Origin: Blasia pusilla
Taxonomy: Eukaryota; Marchantiophyta; Marchantiopsida; Blasiales
Assembly: GCA_050084515.1 (NCBI GenBank)
Contig: CM114273.1
Span: 44,020,001-44,084,000, forward strand
Length of the DNA stretch: 64,000 nt
Direction: 5' to 3'
Positions 23,272-34,701 of this stretch are shown here, in pieces. The notes beneath the pieces were generated by a model. The model saw only the letters and a list, made by a program, of their open reading frames with translations, was not told the DNA's origin and did not search any database. How positions within the stretch are numbered: the stretch's first letter is position 1; each line of letters begins with the position of its first letter. A program made the translations under genes and the position numbers.

Positions 23272-23499
23272 GAGAAGAGCGGAAGCGGAAGAGGAGAAAA
23301 TCGCTGCTGCGCTGCTTTTGATCGCTGCACAGGTTCCGATTCCGCCTGCGAACCGGTGCGCAGTGATTGTGATTTCGAGCTCCTGCGGAAGAGCGCCGTG
23401 TTGCGTTTGCAGATCTCTGCCTTTTTCTCCGATTCGATGGAGTGCGAGGAAGCTGTGAACTCGGAGTGAATATGGAGTTTTGAGGAAGAAAGAGAGAGA

Positions 23500-23550
23500 G
23501 GGAGGAAGGAAGGAAGGAAGGAAGGAAGGAAGGAAGGAAGGAAGGAAGGT
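23500..23550. repeat. (GGAA)n microsatellite
   Basis: About eleven perfect GGAA units end 40 bases before the sigma-factor start codon, so the repeat would be in the 5' UTR. Confidence 0.85.
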
Positions 23551-23589
23551 GAGAGGGAAGGAGAGGGAATTGGATTGAGGTGGGAGGGA

Positions 23590-26500
23590 ATGGCAATGGC
23601 GGGAGTGGCGGGGTTTCAGGTGGTGATTCAGAAGAAGCAGCTGCTGCCTGCGTCGTGGAATTTGGATATGCATGAGAAATTAAGTGGCAGAGGAACCGGA
23701 GATGGGAGTGTGCAGTATGTTTTTAGGCATGGGTGCCCTAGAGCGGTGGCGGTGGCGTCGGCAATAGTCGTTGGTAGTGAGGGATCGAACAATGTGAAGA
23801 AGAGTGCGCAGAAGAAGGGATCGGCGAAGGCGGGAAGAGGGGAACCTGTGATGGCATTTAGAGACCAGACAGCAGTTTGTGCATTGGCTTCTGTTACGCT
23901 TGAGAGAGCGGTTGGTTCTTCGCCTAGAAGTGGAGCTGTGATGGATGGGGTGCCATCACAGGGCCGGGAGCTTTCTCCCGCGGGAGACTCAGCTACTTCA
24001 CTCGAGCGCTCTCGTTTAGAGTCGCAGTGGACTCTCTTTCTCGGCGGCAGTATTTGTAGGGACCTGTCTGAGCTAGATGGTCTGCTGAAGGGAGATTATG
24101 TTGATGCTGAATTTGATGTCTCAGTAGCTGGTTCCGAGGATGGAGAGATGATTGCGAAAGCAGTGAGCTCCGGAAGGCCTTCCGCTCGATTACGTCGCTT
24201 AGAAGCGAGGCAGCGAAGGCTGTCTGTTACCGATAAGCCGTCACCATTAGAGGCGTTCATGATCCATCCGCCGAAGAGAGCTGACTCGAGGAACGAGAAG
24301 TCAGGGAAATCGAAAAATGAGGGCGTGCAAGATTACTTGTCGACGTACTTGAGGGACATTACCAAAATTGACAGATTGACACCCGAGGAAGAAATTATGC
24401 TGTCCAAGAAAATCAGAATTGGTTATCTCCTGAAGGAGGAGAAAAAAAAGTACGTAGACATTATCTAAATGTTTGTGGAGTGTATGTCTGATTAATAGAC
24501 AGTCCTTCCATTCACATGCTACAATGGTGCAAGTACTCCTGCTTAGGAACTGTTCAGCTGCTCAGCTGCTCAGTGGTGAACTGAAGAGCCACATTTCCCA
24601 TGACATTTTGAAGGGATTCCCGAGATCAAATGGAGAGCTCTGATCGTTTTACCATCCGTGTCTTGTAGGTTCGAAAGGGCCCTCGGACACGAAATTTGCA
24701 AAGATCAGTGGGCGGCACATTTGCAGATCGCCGTTGGGGACTTAGACGTCAAGTTGCACGAGGCCGAGCTCGCGAGGGACAGAATGGTCATGGCAAATTT
24801 GAGACTAGTTGTGTCAGTTGTGAAACAGTATAATTGCGACGGTCTTGAGGTTCCCGACTTAATTCAGGTGAACCCAGTCCGCCCGTTACCGTCTCGTTCG
24901 AGTGCGGAAGTTCCGAGTACAAGATGCCTTAGCTGTGAATTAGGAATTCCGTTCTCGTTATGCCTGAATTCTGACTTGGTGGAAGTTTTGGTCGTCGCTG
25001 GCTGTGCTGACCAGGAAGGATCGATCGGACTGCTCAAAGGAGTGGAAAAGTTTGATCACACGAGAGGCTACAAGCTGTCTACATACGTTCATTGGTGGAT
25101 TCGCCAGGCAAGTCATCCGGAAATTTCCACCAATCTGTCGTTGACGATACATTTGAGAATCTCCATATTGAATGTGAGCCGGCCGATAGTAAAATTGCGA
25201 AATACGTACGTTCTTTGCAGGGTGTAACAAGAGCCATCGCTGACCATTCGCGGACTGTAAGATTACCTGTGCACGTACACGATACGCTAGGTCGGATCCG
25301 CAGAACAAAAGCGAGAATGCTCCAAGAGGGTGCTCCTGCAACTATTCAGGTGGACGCAACTCAAAGGGTTCATGTAGTAGAACCTAGGGGTTGGTCATAG
25401 ATAGAGGCAAGCTTCACAAGAGACTTCTTAGGAAAGTTCTAGTGGATCTGCACTAGATGAAATTTTCACCACTGATCTCCCCACAATCAAAGTTTTAATG
25501 ACTATTCAGATTGGTATTGATTTTCTAGCTTGTGGTTTGACTGGGTCAGAAGGCGATAGCAATGTCTGCATGGATTCTTAAACCTCAAGTTATGCCGGCC
25601 AGGGCAAGGTTTAGTGACGTGTTGGAAAACAAGCTGTACCGTGTACATCCGTCAGAGGTTTCTGAGAAGTTGCCATGTGTGAAGGAAGTAATCAACCATC
25701 ACTTCGAAAAACAATCGTAATGGGGAGAGCTAAAATTGTGGCTCTCCTCGACCTTTTTACACCAAACTGAATGTCAAGTTTGTCCCTGTGCAGACACTCT
25801 CAGAAGCTCTCAATCTCTCAGACAACCAAGTGAAGAATGCGCTGAAGGTACATTTTCAGTGTGCTTGTTCCCCCTCCAAAGAGACCGCAATGATGCTCTG
25901 TTTCCAGGAAGATCCTAATTCTAATTCTGAGAAACGTTATGACCGTTCAGATAATGAAACTAGGATCACTTGTGCAGGTTCCCAAGAAGCTGAAGTCACT
26001 TGATATGCAAGTTGGCCATCATAAGAATGTACTTACTGGGGACAATGAAACATTTCACAGCGTGAGTCACCTATTTTTCCCTCCGTGAATTTATTTCCCT
26101 AGCACCTCTCCAGAATAGAAGAAGATCTTCGGCTATCGAGTGTGTGGAGAAAGAGAAGAACTCAATTCAAGGTACATGTTTAGCTGCTGTAGTCTAACAA
26201 GATGAAAGATGTAGTCTAACAAATGGATTGGATTCATCTGCTTTACCTTGCAGTTGGTCGCTGATAGTGATTCTGAGAATCACCCTTGGGCGGTAGTGGA
26301 GAAAGCACACATGAAGGTACCAACAGCTTAGTCCAGAAGTTTTGTTCTCCTAGGCCATCCATGCAGCATTATGGCTCTGTAACCAGTATGAATCCATGAA
26401 AATTCGGATGAATTGGTTTGTTTACTACGTTTTTTGGCTGTTAGAGATGGCTAGATGGAGGGTGACTAGTTTTGGGTATGATTTAGCTCACAACTCTTCA

Positions 26501-28251
26501 ACCATGCACTATGAGGATCGTGAACAGACTTTTAACCTCTTTGCCAAGGACTTGGCAACTAGTGCATGCCGAACCTTTTTGTATAACCTTCACAGTCCTT
26601 CATTCCTCTAGATTCAGGTTCTGATTTAAATTTCTGAGTATTCCATCTTAAAGTGGTCTTTCATTTGCGAATCTCAATTCAGGAGGATGTCGACAAGATG
26701 CTCAACACACAGCTGGGTTTAAGGGAACGGGAAATCATCAAAATGCACTATGGAGTTGATTCACAGGATGGTTACCCTATGTCTCTGGAGAGCATTAGCC
26801 ACAGGTTTGTCCTTCTCTCTCTCTCTCCTTCCAACCTTCGTTGATACTTCGAAGCTCTGCACCAACACGTTGTTTGGTCAGCACTCACACTATATGAGAG
26901 TGTCTCCCTCTTCTCATATGGTACCTTCTTCACTTCTTCTTCTCTCTACGCCCATCCCTGTCGCTAGCACCATCCAACCAGGGCGTGGGGTTTATGGTCG
27001 CAAGTCTACGACAGGCACTACTTAATGAGTATGGTCTCCTTCCAACCTGGGCATGATTTCTTTGGTTCCAAGGCTATGACAGGGACTACTTAATAAGTAG
27101 TCTCTCTTTTTGAAACCTCCGATCACAATCTCGTCACTGTGCAAGATCTAAAACACAGAAAGCAACATCCTACTCTGAAACTAGTTAAGCTGGTAACCCT
27201 AAAACTGTCCATCACTTTCAATACCCCAGAGCTCCTGCAGTGGTAAGTAATGGTTACGGGGGTTCCCAATCAGTTAAGGCAGATCAGGATCCGGAGGTTT
27301 CTGGTCCGCAGGAACACTCTGTATGGTAACTACCCACACAAGACGAAAGTCTCCCTCCTCTCACATTGTTGTTTTGTAGTTGCTACAGTGCACAACCCAT
27401 TGGGCCTGTGCCCTGTCACGAGTTCAAGAGATCTATGTCCCTTGGCTAGTGCAGAGCACACACAAAGCAGTGAACCCCCTCTGTCGGCTTTGGTTCCTCC
27501 TCTTTCTTACTTGAAGGTAGCAGTGATGAGTGAGATTCATGGGAACCATTTCTCTCCTACTCGCTAGTGTATGATCAGAGGTGCTCTTTCCAATGCAAAT
27601 GCTCTATGGAGAGTATTTGCAAGACCCTCAATCCTTGTGTGCACCCTTGCATACCTGGAAGTCCAGGTATGCAAGGGTGCACACAAGGTTTGGGAATGGT
27701 GGTTTCAGGAGACCAAATAAGGATGTCTACTGGATGTCTCGAGACAATCTCAAACTACTAGTGAACAATGAGGCTTGTCACAGATTGGTTACAAAGGAGA
27801 GCTGTTCATGACTTAGTTTAAAAGTGAGATTCCCTGTGGCTGTACACTCCCTCGCTAGTAGTGACCAGTGCAAGGGTTAACTCAGCAAAGCTGTGTCAGA
27901 CGTGGATGAATTGATATATTCCATTGTGAGTCCTTGTGTCCTGCATTCAATTCTAACTAGAAATTTTGAGGCGCACTTTAATGTTAGAAAATTCGTGATT
28001 GTCAAAAGGAAGAGAGATTAGGTATCCTGGGGTCTAGAAGGTAGTCATTCATGTATAGCAAAAAAAGGAGTAAGGGAAAGGCCCTGGAAAAAGCTGAAAC
28101 CTGGTTGGCGATTTCATTTCTGCTCTTTTTTTGTCCACTTTCCAGGTATGGAGTATCAAGAGAACGGGTCAGACAGTTGGAGCGAGCGGCGAAGCGGAAG
28201 CTGCAGACAACAAATCAGGGTTTAGACAAATATTGTTGCATGTCAATATAG
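23590..28251 (+). CDS. Plastid-type RNA polymerase sigma-70 factor
   Basis: Nine exons join in phase to 569 residues: 23590-24449, 24669-24867, 25015-25107, 25221-25349, 25794-25847, 25978-26061, 26254-26316, 26683-26804 and 28146-28251. Residues 1 to about 240 are poorly conserved, with an Ala/Ser/basic start that fits a chloroplast transit peptide. Region 1.2 starts near residue 245 (DYLSTYLRDI). Region 2 contains ANLRLVVSVVKQY, DLIQEGSIGLLKGVEKFD and GYKLSTYVHWWIRQ, the core-binding, melting and -10 recognition parts. Region 3 follows (TRAIADHSRTVRLPVH). Region 4 ends with LGLREREIIKMHYG and the helix-turn-helix YGVSRERVRQLERAAKRKL for -35 recognition. It would direct the bacterial-type plastid polymerase to promoters. 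Intron 3 has a GC donor (CAG|GCAAGT at 25108). ATG 23590 is the first in frame; 23596 is an alternative. The SIG subclass is not assigned. Confidence 0.92.
26960..27110. repeat. Two diverged copies of a ~65-bp unit inside sigma-factor intron 8
   Basis: Two tandem units with TATGGTCTCC...TTCTTTGGTTCCAAGGCTATGACAGG-type order resemble the minisatellite at 51.6-52.3 kb (ATGGTCTCC, TTCTTTCTATGGTGGCAAGG, CTACAACAGGCACTGC) in order and spacing. Confidence 0.55.
27633..27688. repeat. Perfect 27-bp inverted repeat with 2-nt loop in sigma-factor intron 8
   Basis: The arm 27633-27659 begins CCTTGTGTGCACCC and ends CATACCTGGA. The arm 27662-27688 is its exact reverse complement, with only AG between them. 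It would form a long hairpin in DNA or pre-mRNA. Confidence 0.9.
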
Positions 28252-29472
28252 GGCAAGTGTACAGGGATGGAATACAAAGTGAATCATGTCAACCTATGCC
28301 ATCTCTAGTAGGTTGGCAGTGTAAAGAACCAGTATGATGTCACCGGGTGCAGTCTCTGATGGGGAAGAGTTTGGGAGAAAGCTACAGTTGTGGAATCATG
28401 AAGATGTCCCTGGGTGTGTACTTTATGTTAATATGATTGTTAGGTTTGTTCAGATAGTTCTTTGGCATCAAACTATGAGTAATTATATCTGAGCTGCCAC
28501 GATATGCCCTTTTACTCTAGTTAGTGGAAGCACGGAAGTAGTCAGAGCCCAGTCATTACATGTCTGTATGGACAACCGGATGACTTTGCATGGATGACTT
28601 TGCATGGTGGCTCTCATCCGATGAGTTGTCCCGCCATAGAATCAGCCAGGCTGATCAGGCATTGTGAGTGAACATGCAACCTTTCTCCTCCTCAGATGTG
28701 TGACAATTCAAAGAGTCCACAACAAGACTGCTCGGAGCTAGATTCCTTAGGGTCCGGTCGCCTTTCTCATCTCATCTCATCTCCATGTCCGTTTTGTACC
28801 GGTAGTTTTCATGAGTGAAACAGAGTAAATTCGAAGAGGAAGTTTCCGAACACCATGATTAGAATTCAGCACCTTCAAAGTATTCTTGCACCCAGCTGGA
28901 TTAATTCAAATCCGAATCTGTCATCACACTTCTGTCCCAGATTAGCCCATTAAAGCTAGTTACCACAGTCAGGATTACCGACGAAATTGGGCTTAGCAAG
29001 ATCCTGACCAACCAGGAAAAGAAATTGTTCATTGTTTGCCTGAATGATGTGATGTGTCTACATATCAAAATGTGGGGAACGATATGGAGAGTGCGAGATA
29101 TGGGAGCCCATTGATTTATTAGGTACCTTCCGACGGAGTACGTTGTTTAATTTGTGAACACATTACATGAATGGCAACGATGTGGATGGCAATAACGAAG
29201 TGTATATATGTTAATGTTACCGAGTTTTTGTCAACTTTTGAAACACCAAAATAAGGAAATTTGTATGCTCTAGTGAATGCCACAACGAAACTTTCTGGGA
29301 AGTTATTTTACAACAGGAGAAGTTAATTTCATATCATCTTCCAGTAGTATTTCCATATTGCATGATGGGAAATGATGCAAGATATCATCTACCACAATCA
29401 TATCCAAAGTTGATCTGAGATTTACTTGAAATAATTGTCACATGCAATGCTTAGGTATCCACATACGCACCA
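28252..29472. other. Sigma-factor 3' flank
   Basis: Probable 3' UTR followed by AT-rich sequence up to the copia LTR. No ORF or repeat of note. Confidence 0.5.
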
Positions 29473-30234
29473 TGTTGAAATCAGAAATGTACTTCCTCTC
29501 AGATGTACTTTCAAAACTTTAAAATGATAGAAAGATAGTAAATCCCGACAGGATCTTCCATTGAGCCATGTACATGAGGGTAATCACTTACAAACCTGAA
29601 GAAAGCAAAATTGAAATGGATTGCATGTAGAACTGGTCTACAACTTCTATTGAGAATTGGGTGCTTCAAAAGCAACACCTTATTAGAATATACAAGTCAT
29701 GAAGAGAGGTGGTTGAAACCAAGATGCAGGAGTTTGTGCTAGATTGGTACTTGGAGCATTCTCCACATCAATGCACATTCCTTCTTAGTTGATCAAGGCA
29801 CCAGCAAAGGTTCAGGTATGTAGGAGCTAATCTCAAAACCCATGGCCTTAGAAGTGAATCAAAGAAGAAGGGAAGAGAGGGGGAGTTAAATAGTTTCCTA
29901 CAAGAGACCAGCAGAAGGGACCATTGCATGGTAAGGCAATGTGGAAGGGCCAGCACAATAGGAGCAGGCCAGTACACCAGGAATAGGCCATCACATTGTG
30001 AGCAAGACAACACAACAGGGGGAGGACAGCACAAGAGGCCAACACAGCAAGGGTAGGCCAGTACACCATGTGCACAATTAAACATAACCAAACCTCACAA
30101 GAGTAGTTAAAGAGGTAACTAGTATACTAACTAAGACTTGTAACTAAGATAAACTTCCAACCATAGTTTGCAGAACTAACCATAGTTAAAAAACTAGAAG
30201 AAAGCAACAGACAATTTTATGTGAAATCCTAACA
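29473..30234 (-). repeat. copia 3' LTR
   Basis: 762 bases from TGTTGAAATC (plus strand) to CCTAACA. It is nearly identical to the repeat at 33651 with scattered substitutions and small indels. The outermost ~30 bases on the right (to CCTAACA) are missing from the other copy. Confidence 0.9.
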
Positions 30235-30241
30235 CTCCCAC

Positions 30242-32255
30242 TCAGCGAAAATTAGTCATGCCAATCTTGCTCAAGCATATTGTATGCTTGATAGATGACA
30301 ATGATTTGGTGAGGAAATCAGCTGCCATATCCTCAGTCCCAATGAACCTTAGGTCAATTTCAATCCCCATCAGATCTCTAATAAAGTGGTGACGAACATT
30401 GATATGCTTAGTTCTCGCCTGATGAATCGGATTATTGCATAGTGCAATACTTCCTTGGTCATCTCCATAGAGAACTGTAGGTCCTTCACATGGAAACCCG
30501 ATACTGTTGAGAAAGTATCGAAGCCACAACAGTTCCTTCCCTGCATGAGCAATGCCAATGTACTCTACCTCTGTTGAGGAACAAGCAACAGTTTGGTGAA
30601 GTTTACTGCTACAACTCACAGCACCATTGCACAAAATGAAGATATATCCTGAGGTTGATCTTGTGGTGTCTTCATTAGCATCATAATCTGAATTTGTGAA
30701 TCCATATAATATGGTGGAGGTTCTTGAGCTATATGTGATTCCCATTGTTGGAGTTCCCTTTAGGTAGCGTAACAATCTTTTCTCTGCTTTCCAGTGTTCT
30801 ATACTGGGTTATGCATGTACTTGCAAAGGACTCCTACTGTAAATGATATGTCTGGTCTGGTGCAAACAGCAAGATAAAGCAAGCTCCCTACAACACTTTG
30901 ATAAGGTACCATAGACATATCTTCAATCTCTTTCTCAAATTTAGCACACATAGACTTGGAGAGTTTTAGTCCTGGTTCCATAGGAGTGGAAATAGGTTTA
31001 CAGTCATTCAATCCAAACTTCGCTAAGATACTCTTTGTGAAAGTATCTTGATGAATTGTGATGGTACCAGCCAAGCGATCTCGTCCTATATTGATTTAAG
31101 AGAACTTTGGCAGCTCCTAGATCAACCATCTCAAAAGCCTCTCGTAGCCCATGCTTCTGCTCCTTCATTAACAACGAATTGTCACTGATCATGAGTAAAT
31201 CATCTACATACAAAACAAAATCATAACTCGATGTCTCTTAGTGTAAACACTGTGATCCGAGTCGCTTATGGTGTATCCTTGACTGATCATGTGTTGGTCA
31301 ATCTTTGAATACCAAGCTCTTGAAGATTGCTTTAGTCCATAAATAGATTTTAGAAGACGGCATACTTTACCCTAAGTTTGAAATCCGGGAGGTGGTTTCA
31401 TGTAGATCTCCTCCTCTAAGTCTCCATTGAGGAAAGCCATTTTTACATCCATGAGCTCGACTTCCCAACCATGATAGGCAGCCAATGCTAATGAAATTCT
31501 GATGGAGACAAACTTGGCAACTCGTGCAAATGTCTCCTTGAAGTCAAGTCCTTCAACTTGACTGAAGCCTTGCGCCACAAGTCTAGCTTTGTACTTGAGA
31601 ACTTGATTATCTTGACCTGTCTTGGTTTTATACACCCACTTACTTCCAACAACCTTCCTGCCTGGGGGCAGATCGGCCATTTTCCAAGTCTGGTTTGACT
31701 CATGAGACTTGAGCTCTTCATTCATAGCTTTCTCCCATTCCTCCCAATCAACACTCTCTTGTGCCTCTTTTAAAGATGTAGGGTCAGATCCATGAATATC
31801 TATAGCAGAACATATCACGAAATTGAATTGAGAGCAGAAATCCATGAGTTGTTGTTGCTGACTTTGTGTGTTTTGGATCAAGAATTCTTGATCAAATCCA
31901 AATCTCACAGGCTTCTTGGTTGTCCTGTTGGACTTTCGAGCTGATTCTGGCTCCTCAGCAGTATTGTCTCTTCTTCGATACACATGGGTGTATTCCTCAA
32001 AGGGAGTGACGACCTTAGTGATAAGTCCTTCATCTGGCCGCACAGAAGTAGAAGGGAGATCTGCATTTTCTTCCTTCACTTCTTCAAGCACATAATCAGG
32101 AGTAGTAACCGGATTGGCAAGTGACTCCTCAAACATAGAAGTTGGAACTTAATTTTCATTGAAGATGACATCCCTGCTCTTGATAATCTTCTTGGTGGCA
32201 AGGTTATACATTTGATATCCTTGCAATCTGGCTGAATGCCAAGATGTATGCACTT
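30242..32255 (-). pseudogene. copia reverse transcriptase / RNase H
   Basis: The C-terminal remnant of integrase (KCIHLG..., about 32.24 kb) leads into a linker and then RT: NQTWKMADLPPGRKVVGSKW, YKARLVAQGFSQ, DVKMAFLNGDLEEEIYMKPP (about 31.42 kb), SIYGLKQSSRAWY (about 31.33 kb), and the catalytic YVDDLLMISD (about 31.21 kb). RNase H follows with SDYDANEDTTRSTSGY, STEVEYIG, YGDDQGSIAL and TKHINVRHHFIRD. Shifts or stops lie at about 31375, 31215, 31080 and 30790. The stop at 30242 overlaps the purine tract, as usual for copia. RT copies the RNA into DNA; the catalytic Asp pair is kept although the frame is broken. Confidence 0.88.
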
Positions 32256-33524
32256 CAAAGATCTAGGATCCAGTTTCTTTCTCTTTCACATGGGGACAAG
32301 CGAGAATAAGCCACCACTTGACCTTTCTGGTTGAGGAAAGAATACACCTCATTTTCGTCAAGTCTAACCTTGATGCCATCATTTTTCAGTTGCGTAGTAG
32401 CAATCAAATTGTGGAAATTCTCATGATATAGGACATCTGCTAGTTTGATAACAATTGATGTGAGTCCCAACCTTCGTGTAGATGGTAGCACTCCCACTCA
32501 TTGATATGCTGCAGAGAATTCCATTGGCAATAGAGACAGTGAATGGAGTTATACTATGTATCTCATCAAGCATTCGTGCCTCTCCACACATGTGTCTGGA
32601 CGAACCACCGTCAATAATCCATATATCCGATGCCTTCTGGATAGAAGACATGGACAACATGTTGGATTCTAAAGAATCGCTCTCGTCTAGAGTCGTGATA
32701 GTATTGACTGATGGGCGCGCATGGCCTTTACCCTTTAACTTTCGCTTCTTGATCTCTTCCTCCCTCTTTGCCTCAAACTTGATTCTCTTGAAACAATCAG
32801 AGGCTATGTGCCTGGTCTTTTCACAAAATGTGCAGATGAGGTGAGATAGAACCTTCTTCTTCTTCTTCACCTTCTCCTTCTCCTTACTTCTGACGTTGCT
32901 TGTGCCCTTGATCTTGGAACTTGATGTGAAGTTGATTTGATCAGATTCAAACTCACATAGACGCTGGTTAGTGTTCCCCTCGCGTTGGATCACACCAGTG
33001 GCATACTCCATGGTTAAAGTAGAAGATGCTCTCTCAGATATCATGTTTAATGCAAAAGCATACTTCCTACCAAGGGTCATACAAAGAGCACCTACTTTTT
33101 GATTTTCATCCATACGTAGGCCTCTAGAAATAAGGGCATCAACGTAAATGTTTACTAGATCAATATGATCAGAGATGGGGGTCTCTCCATTATGCCTAAG
33201 GTTTCCTAGCTTCTGCCAATTTCTAAGTAAGTTAGTACTGGCAGTCGTAGCATAAACTTTCTTCAAAGCCTCCCACATCTCGTAAGCTTTATCATACGAT
33301 CCAGACCTTTCTAAACATGGTTTCGACATGTTGGAAACCATGTAGCTAATGGCCAGATTGTTATCTCTATTCCACTCCTTCATTGTCATCTCAGTTGGAG
33401 TCGGGATGTCTATGATGAGATTCAGTAGGCATTTTCCAGCCAATAGAATTTTGACGTCGTTAGACCATTCCCTCCAGTTTTCTGACGTAAGAGGATCGAT
33501 GGGTATCATGTAAGTGGATACCAT
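32255..33524 (-). pseudogene. copia gag and protease
   Basis: The frame from ATG 33524 encodes a gag of the UBN2 type (NWREWSNDVKILL; YEMWEALKKVYA; ending in lysine-rich sequence), then a zinc knuckle CTFCEKTRHIASDC (C-x2-C-x4-H-x4-C), then the protease start WIIDGGSSRHMCG, where the usual D-S/T-G-A triad is D-G-G-S. A frameshift near 32490 moves the rest (ADVLYHENFHNLIATTQL) to another frame, ending at about 32255. Gag packages the RNA; the protease would mature the polyprotein. This copy is broken at the shift. Confidence 0.8.
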
Positions 33525-33636
33525 GGTTGCTAATTTTGCAGCTGTGTCAAAATAGGGAGAAAGAAATATTTTCCTTTGACATAAATTCTTACTCCCTTAT
33601 GGTTTGTTGCACGTTTCTATTCTATGAAAAGCAATC

Positions 33637-33650
33637 GTGGGCCCATAACC
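33637..33650 (-). other. copia primer-binding site, anticodon-arm (half-tRNA) type
   Basis: On the coding (minus) strand the 14 bases next to the 5' LTR read GGTTATGGGCCCAC. This is complementary to the anticodon stem-loop of plant initiator tRNA-Met (GTGGGCCCATAACC as recalled), not to its 3' end. The same type of site is known in Drosophila copia, where a 5' half tRNA primes. Confidence 0.75.
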
Positions 33651-34375
33651 TGTTGAAATCAGAATTTTACTTCCTCTCACATTTACTTTTAAAACTTTAA
33701 AATGATAGAAAGATAGTAGATCCCGACAGGATCTTCCACTGAACCATGTACATGAGGGTAATCACTTACAAACCTGAAAAGAGCAAAACTGAAATGGATT
33801 GCATGTAGAACTGGTCTACAACTTCTATTGAGAACTGGGTGCTTGAAAAGCAACACCTTATTAGAATACACAAGTCTTGAAGAGAGGTAGTTGAAACCAA
33901 GATGCAGGAGTTTGTGCTAGATTGGTACTTGGAGCATTCTCCACACCAATGCACATTCCTTCTTAGTTGATCAAGGCACCAGCAGAGGTTCAGGTATGTA
34001 GGAGCTAATCTCAAAACCCACATCCTTAGAGGGCAGGAGTAGAAGTGAATCAAAGAAGAAGGGAAGAGAGGGGGAGTTAAAAAGTTTCCTACAAGAGACC
34101 AGCAGAAGGGACCACTGCATGGTAAGGCAAGGTGGAAGGGCCAGCACAACAGGAGCAGGCCAGCACACCAGGAATAGGCCATCACATTATGAGCAGGAGA
34201 GCACAACAAGCCAACAGAGCAAGGGTAGGCCAGCACACCATGTGCACAATTAAACATAACCAAAACTCACAAGAGTAGTTAAAGAGGTAACTAGTAAACT
34301 AACTGAGACTTGTAACTATGATAAACTTCCAACCATAGTTTGCAGAACTAACCATAGTTAAAAAACTAGAAGAAA
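33651..34375 (-). repeat. copia 5' LTR, outer end truncated
   Basis: It aligns with 29473-30200 but stops at CTAGAAGAAA, losing roughly 30 terminal bases including the expected start of the LTR. Differences from the 3' LTR show the insertion is not very recent. Confidence 0.88.
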
Positions 34376-34559
34376 ATCATATCATTCTTGGATGATGATG
34401 TATGTACCAATGGATACAATAACTTACATACTTCACCATCATAAAGAGAAATGAAATGAAAAAGAGTTTTTAATAACTTTGGAATCCAGCAGGCGGAAGA
34501 TTCGGGCAGCTAATTAAAAAATCTTTCACAAATAAATAACAAAGCCCCGTGCATATCAT

Positions 34560-34640
34560 CGTAGAATGCTGGTAGGCTAGTTGGGTGGACCGTGAGCTAA
34601 GGGCACAATGCTCCAGGTCTAATCCTCCCAGGCGTTTTGT
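34560..34640 (+). repeat. tRNA-like (SINE head) candidate
   Basis: The stretch has a box-A-like GGCTAGTTGGGTGG and a box-B-like AGGTCTAATCC about 35 bases apart, as in tRNA-derived SINEs. No clover-leaf could be closed, so it is not called a tRNA gene. It precedes a fold-back repeat. Confidence 0.3.
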
Positions 34641-34701
34641 TTTTGCAATCTCCTCTTACTTGCCTACCCGCATTCCAGCTACGAGACCCGAAGGCCTTAA
34701 G

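Larger units (their letters stand above)
29473..34375 (-). mobile_element. Ty1/copia LTR retrotransposon, integrase-deleted
   Basis: Two direct repeats (29473-30234 and 33651-34375) flank a minus-strand coding region in copia order: gag with a CCHC knuckle, protease, then reverse transcriptase and RNase H. LTRs start TGTT and end AACA on the coding strand. The primer-binding site touches the 5' LTR (33637-33650) and a purine tract (GAGTGGGAG on the minus strand, 30235-30243) touches the 3' LTR. The internal part is about 3.4 kb, short for the superfamily: between the protease (about 32.3 kb) and the RT linker (about 32.26 kb down) the pre-integrase zinc finger and DDE core are absent. Frameshifts in protease and RT add to inactivation. 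It could have moved only with help from an intact relative. Confidence 0.92.

Noticed and set aside
22822-23673. 283-codon minus ORF antisense to the sigma-factor leader
   Set aside because: It runs through microsatellites (poly-Ser/Leu/Pro, RETDRQTD-type repeats) and has no domain.
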